Shown here: positions 58,301 through 64,000 of the stretch, in pieces | How the letters are laid out: every line of letters starts with the position of its first letter | How positions within the stretch are numbered: the first letter of the stretch is position 1 | Notes under the pieces: generated by a model | The model's database searches: none | What the model saw: only the letters and a program-made list of their open reading frames with translations | What the model was told of the DNA's origin: nothing | NCBI GenBank assembly: GCA_948567375.1 | Contig: OX419755.1 | Location: forward strand, 76,964,931-77,028,930 | Length of the DNA stretch: 64,000 nucleotides | Direction of reading: 5' to 3' | Source: Lunularia cruciata | Taxonomy: Eukaryota; Streptophyta; Marchantiopsida; Lunulariales; Lunulariaceae | Translations under genes and position numbers: made by a program

Positions 58301-60076
58301 GTATTTTGCCAAAGGGAGAACACTCCTTTCTTAGCACTAGTGTCTAGTGGTCCTTTTTCTACATCATTGGACTTACATTATATATCTTGCCACACACATC
58401 AAGGTTATTACAAATTCCTCTAGTAGGGAGATGTCCAACATACTACAATCTCAAAGCAAAAACTCTAGATTTTGACTCTTGAGGCAATCAGACATGGAGT
58501 ACAAATCCCACTTGGAAATCTCTAAACGTTGGTTAATGGTTTCTACCAACTACCACATTTTCCCTTCTTCACAATTTGTTGCAGTATTGCTCAATTTTTT
58601 GGATTCAAGCATCTACTCTATCATAAACACCTACTTACATAGTCTCTTAAGTTTTGCACTTTGCTTGGTGAAAAAGTGATTCTTATTGGTAGCGGCAATG
58701 AATTCTTGCATACAGCAAAAATTCAATTGCAAAAAAGAATGAAAATTGAAAATAAAAAGTTTCTCCTCATGGTGTGGGATCCTCCTTTTATAGTCTGGTC
58801 AAAATTGATGTGTCCTTCATCAATTGTGGTGCTTGATGAAAGGTTGAAATCATGCTCCAAATGCATGTCACTTGGCATCAAATGGCCAGAAGTACATCTT
58901 TTGGTAGCATGTTCATCCGGGAGGCATGAATTTCTCTTGGCATGGACTTTGGCTACGCTTCATTTTACAACAGAATTTGGTATTGATGGAAATTTGTTTC
59001 CACTTATCTCTGTAAAAAATTTGCCTTGAGGCAATAGAACCTTGTAGCAACACAATTCTTAACAACAAAATTTCACAATGAAATTATTCTTTGTATCCTT
59101 AAGATTGATTCTTCATTAGAACAATAGGCCCTCAAGAAAAGCATTGTGATGATAGAAACATTGGACTCTGGGACATTGAACTAGGTTGTAATTGTTGTAT
59201 GAAGGTTTTATTCACTTTGTGAGATGCTTGGTTAACAACTATTGTCAATTTCTTTGCATTTTTTATAACCTTTTGCCTTGCTATGAACTGAAACTATTAA
59301 AATAATAAAAGAAATGAAATTTTTCTTAGGGAAGTCAAGATGAGTTACTATAGTGTGTTGCTTTGTGTTTTAATTTGATAGGCTAAGTGATATAGTTAAA
59401 GTCAAGCTAAATTGAAATTTTTGAAATGAGAATTGAAAGTAGTAATATCAACTCTAAATGTATTCATACTTACGTTCATCATAGTCCACTTTTATCATTT
59501 GAAACTATTAGAAATGGACCTTGGAAGTTTTTGTCTTGCCTTTAGAAATATTTTAAATAATAATAGGAAAAATTAACGTATTAATCTTGTTCATGGAAAA
59601 TAAATATATTATAATTAAACTACTCACCTCCTTCACAAGAAAACTATATTGCAGTCATTTTTTAAACATAAGTTCCATTATGAAAAAATGTATGTATGTG
59701 AAATCTCACTCCAATATTACATAATTTTTGTATTGAAAGGTGGTTGCTTCAAGGATTTTTTATCACTATATGAAAGGTTAGTCACAAAGGGTGAAGAGTC
59801 ACCCTTCAAATAGACTACTCTCCTTCCTTCTCTTATCTATAAGACCTCCAGAAGTTTTGGGAAAGAAGACTTCAAAATTTGAAAAAGTACCTCATCAAGA
59901 AAGAAGACTCCAAAATTTGAGAGAGGACCTCATCAAGGTCACATTTGGGAGAAATGATTTACAAAGTTCACATTCAAGAGAGAGTAGAGAGGTTTGGGTG
60001 AGAACTTCAATGAGATAAATATTTTGATTTTCAAGAAAGGAACCACTCACAAAACATGGCTGAAATTCCCAACTAA
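58301..60076. other. Unassigned AT-rich DNA
   Basis: No domain recognised. An open frame at 58661-59029 (plus) has no recognisable motif. Confidence 0.35.
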
Positions 60077-60116
60077 TACAAAAATACAAAAATACGAAAA
60101 TACGATAATACAAAAA
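60077..60116. repeat. Short minisatellite of 'atacaaaa'-type units
   Basis: About five imperfect 7-9-base units ('acaaaaat', 'acgaaaat', 'acgataat') in tandem. Confidence 0.8.
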
Positions 60117-60469
60117 TTTTGAGATGGGGATGGATTGAAAAAAAATCAAATTTGGGATTTTTTGCACATGATTTCTGAATCTGATCTAGAATCTCTTGGC
60201 TTGAAAGTGAATATAGGGATACAATATCCTTACAACATGGGATTATTACTCCAAATTCTTCATCAATTGCAAAATCATAGTATCTAATTGTAAGTTTGAA
60301 AGGAAATTTCACCTTTTGAATTCCAATTTCTATTTAGGATTGCAATTTCATGCACTCCACCCTCTCAAACCCTAAACCAAGTACATTGATACCTCTATAA
60401 ACCCTCCCAAACCATAAATCCCCAAGCAAAACCCGCCTTTCACAACTATAAGGAATATAATCATGCACC

Positions 60470-61660
60470 AAAAATTTTGGGATCACTACTATAGCTCTTG
60501 ATAGGTGAAGCATCTATACTAGCAAGTATACTAATTATATTCTTCATTTCCTTGGGTATTTTCCTTGATTTTGCTAATTCTAAAATCATAGAATGAAATC
60601 TTTGGATTTAGCATTCCTCTCTTTAATTCTCCATTTCTCTTAATTTGAAATCAATGTACTCTTCTCAACTTCATATTCACCTGCAATGTCTCCATCTTTG
60701 CAATCCTCTATGTGTTGATTTTGGCTAGCCTACATCTCTCTATGGCTCCAACGGATCCCTTCTCAATTTTGTAACACTTGATAAGTCCTATGCAAACATA
60801 GACATCAAAGAAGAAGTTCTAGCTTGAGAAACCTTTTCTTCTTTTTGTAGATTCACTCTCCCTTTCTCCTAAGTCCTTAACATCATCCTGATCTCCTTCT
60901 CTTGCTTGGGGTTCTTTTGCTTGTGTACTTGATTGAGGTAGAAACTCCTCACAATGTGATCTTGACAACTAAACTTGGTATATGATGGAGTTTGACTTTC
61001 CTCCTTTTGCTTTTCTCATTGCCTTGAGAAATTGGTACATAAGGAATTGACTCTTGTGTGTTAGGTTCAATAAATAATTGGGAATTTAAACCTTGAAGGT
61101 GGCTTGTTCTAGAGCCAAGTATGTACTTAGTACAATAATCCACTTGTGGCTCAAATATAACCCAAGATCCAATTTCTTCATCTAGGAGCATCTCTTAAAG
61201 TTTAGTTTCTACTCCTAAACTTACAAGAGTAGGTGGAGCAATATTTGCTCTTGCAATAAGGAATAAATCAATTTTGACATGGTGGGGATAAAGATGATTC
61301 AACTTATCATCAAGCATTCTCTATCCATTTTTGGGTTCTTTTTTAGTGAGTCCTTCTTTCATGCAATTGTCTTTCCAATTTCAAGCAAATTTGTAAGAAG
61401 CCTGTAGTAGACTATTCTTTTGTATAATCTTTCTTTGTTCATTGATTTCCAAAAACCTTTCCCAAATTGTATAATCTTTCCGAATTTTGTATAATCTTTC
61501 TTTGTTCATTGATTTCCGAAAAACCATGTAGCTGAATGTGGTGCTTTAGGCATAAGTTTCTTATGAGTGACCCCATGTATTTGCTTGAAATATTCAGGGT
61601 CCTTGAGATAATCTAAAATTTGACAGTAATGGTGGAAGATCATTCTAAATCTATCCTCTT
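60470..61660. repeat. Dispersed repeat family R, copy 2
   Basis: It shares ordered blocks with 17860-19165 (see that entry). It includes a local duplication of 'ttttgtataatctttctttg' (61418-61450 and 61485-61517). No protein domain was recognised. Confidence 0.55.
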
Positions 61661-64000
61661 CCCTAGCTTTTGGTTTTTACTCAATGGATAAAAGTCTTGA
61701 TGGTCCTAAAGACACCATGTTTGATATCCTTAATAGTCCTTATGGTGGTCTAGATGATGCCATTTTTAAGAGATCTTGGAATTTTCTAAGATGAGGAACA
61801 AGGGCAAGAGAATCTAGAAGGTGGTAAATCTGTAGATCATCACAATTAGGACTCAAATGTGTAGGAAGAACTCCCTACTCAGAGAGGGTGTGCACTCCAT
61901 ATTGGAATTGACTGAGACTCAAATACTCAAATTCTCAATTCTCTCTACAAAGCAAAGCCAATGCACTTATGTTCTCTTCATAGTCCTCAAAATGCTAGAG
62001 CACAAAAATTACATCATGGTCTTCTTGGTGCCCAAACACCATTTTGGGGTTCAACAAATCTACCTTACTATGAGCAGATTTCCAATTTCCCTTGGCAACC
62101 AACCACTCTAAATGAACCATGGTCTATTTTAGCAACAAGAGGAGAATCTTACAATTAATAAACAAGACATATATTAGAAGGAATTGTTAATTCTGAAAAT
62201 AGTACATGTAAATCTCATTTGAATTTCATGAGAAGAATTCATTTCTTGCCATGTTTCACATACTTTAGTACACTTAGTGACAAGTAATCAATTTTAGTCT
62301 ACCTTATTTTGGTCCATACAATCTAATCTCCTTGCACATCTATAGGGAAGGGAAATAGCCCGGAGGATGGTTGAATACCTATAAAAATATGTTCTGATAT
62401 TTATTTTCTTCAGGTGTTTATTTATGGAGTTGTGAAAACATTTTATGGATATCTTGCATTGCCAATAAATTCCATTATTGAAACTCCTTATTACATAGCG
62501 TTCCTTTTGCATTGGAGATCAAATGCATGAGCTTGGAGTCATAGATTTCATTTGGTTTTCATTGGGCTTTGTACTTTTTCTCTCTAGTATTCCATGGTGC
62601 ATTGCTTTCTATTTCAGTCCTTTATAATATATATATCTATATTATAATAGAATAATTTTCTTGCATGTCTTTTAGTGGCATCCTTTTTTGTTGATTTTTT
62701 ATTCATAGTAGCACCGTATTTTTTGTCCTTATTAAAAAATTGAGTGTTTCAGTCTACTTTCCTCAATGGATATTGTCATGCACACCACATTTTTGGATTT
62801 TGGTGCGCATTTTTGTTCAATTTCTATCTAATAAGATCATGTATGCCGATGAATAGGAGTTCCTTCCATTGAAATTGTCCTTGTCAACTATGGTAGGAAA
62901 CTTTCACCCAAAGCTGTTGCCCGCTCACACAAATGCAATTTTTGACATATGTTGGATCCACTCCATCTTCTGATCCATGTTCACATGATTTGTGTTGATC
63001 AAGGTTTCTGTCACATGTTCTAACTTCTTACATTTCTCCACATAGGATGATATCCACATCCTCATGGCATTGAAGATCAAACAATTAGTTCATTCTCTTC
63101 CATACCACATCAAAAGGCCTTGCAACATCAAAAAGCCTATAGCAAGGGTATGTCATCTTTGGCAGTTGCTCAAAAGAGCTGACCAAATTAAATTGATGGT
63201 TATGGGTTGTGCTCAACTTTCAATTTAAGGAAATGTAGTAGGAGATTTCAAAGTTAGCTTTTTTGAAGGCTCAATAGATGCCATAAAATTATTTACAAGT
63301 AGCCCAAAAAAATTTAATGGGCAGCAAGATTGAGAAGTGAAAATTCGTTTACAAGTGGAGTACCCAATGATTGTAGAAATGTTATGGGAAATCAAAACCA
63401 TGACCCGTAGATATTTACGGTGATCATGCACATTTTTCATACTGCCATAAATCTTAATGGCTAATTAAGAATGGTGACAAGGATCCCGCTAATAGCATTT
63501 TTGAAAGAAGATTCTTGCTAATATAATTTTAAATTTCTTATTAATCTTTCCTTCTCAAGGATTTTCTTCTCAAGTATCAGTTCCAACTTCTCCTTGAGGA
63601 TTTTCTTTTTAAGAACCAAACCTAGCTTCTCCGTCACCTCTGTTATCACTAAACCTCATGTTTTCTCTCCATCATCATTACTACAACAATTTTTTGTTCA
63701 CAAATTGCATATCACGGGACTCATGTCAAGATTACCTTGAGTATTCTATTGAGTTTTATTATTCACGTCTAAGATTGGTGGTTCATGAATAGTATTGGGA
63801 CTCCTATTATGTTGGCATTACTTCACTTATTACCTTGAACTCCACTTTTGCAATACTTTGGTGCTTGTGCTCTTACCTCTTGCTCTTGTCTCCTTCTTCT
63901 TGCTCCTATGTTCTCACTCCTTCATCATGTTCCCATCTTCTTTTCACTTTTTTATGTAACATTCATATTGCATTGTTCCAAGGATTTTGCTTGGCAAATA
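61661..64000. other. Unassigned AT-rich DNA to the window end
   Basis: Open segments at 61857-62158 (plus) are short and match nothing I recognise. A 'tataatatatatatctatattata' AT palindrome-like run lies near 62625-62648. Otherwise nothing is supported. Confidence 0.35.

Overview
The window looks like nuclear DNA of a land plant with a very large, slowly purged genome, most probably a gymnosperm. This is inference. It rests on one intact, intronless phenylalanine ammonia-lyase (PAL) gene surrounded by old, nested, heavily decayed LTR retrotransposons. There are no bacterial operons, rRNA genes, CRISPR arrays or convincing tRNA genes.

Layout. 1-2.3 kb: unassigned repeat-like DNA with a GA-rich tract. 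2.3-15 kb: a decayed plus-strand Ty3/gypsy element (A) split by a minus-strand Ty3 chromovirus (G1, 5977-11715). 15-19.2 kb: repeat debris, including a (GA)n microsatellite, a fold-back element and a repeat family that recurs at 60.5-61.7 kb. 19.2-31.1 kb: a higher-complexity island holding the PAL gene (26862-29033, plus strand), the only host gene I can name. 31.1-40.1 kb: a plus-strand Ty1/copia element (C1) whose gag and pol parts are separated by about 2.9 kb of unrelated repeat DNA. That DNA carries a near-perfect 55-base-arm hairpin and a minus-strand transposon-type protein. 40.24-47.48 kb: a Penelope-like retroelement (PLE) with long direct terminal repeats. 47.5-50.1 kb: a second unassigned higher-complexity stretch. 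50.1-51.1 kb: a fragment of a second copy of the C1 family (C2). 51.1-57.9 kb: a second chromovirus (G2) of the G1 family, bounded by a 5-base target duplication. G2 itself carries two solo-LTR insertions; one is a different LTR with heat-shock-element-like repeats next to a TATA box. 57.9-64 kb: further repeat debris.

The most unusual object is the PLE. It carries a GIY-YIG endonuclease signature upstream of its reverse transcriptase, not downstream. That order is the hallmark of the Naiad/Chlamys-type permuted PLEs, and it differs from the C-terminal endonuclease of canonical Penelope elements. Reverse transcriptase motifs A, B and C are readable, and 1.4-kb direct repeats flank the element.

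Functionally only PAL is likely to make a working product. It deaminates L-phenylalanine to trans-cinnamate at the entry of phenylpropanoid and lignin biosynthesis. Everything else I can name is fossil mobile DNA, useful mainly for ordering insertions: G1 went into A, G2 into DNA next to C2, and the two solo LTRs into G2.
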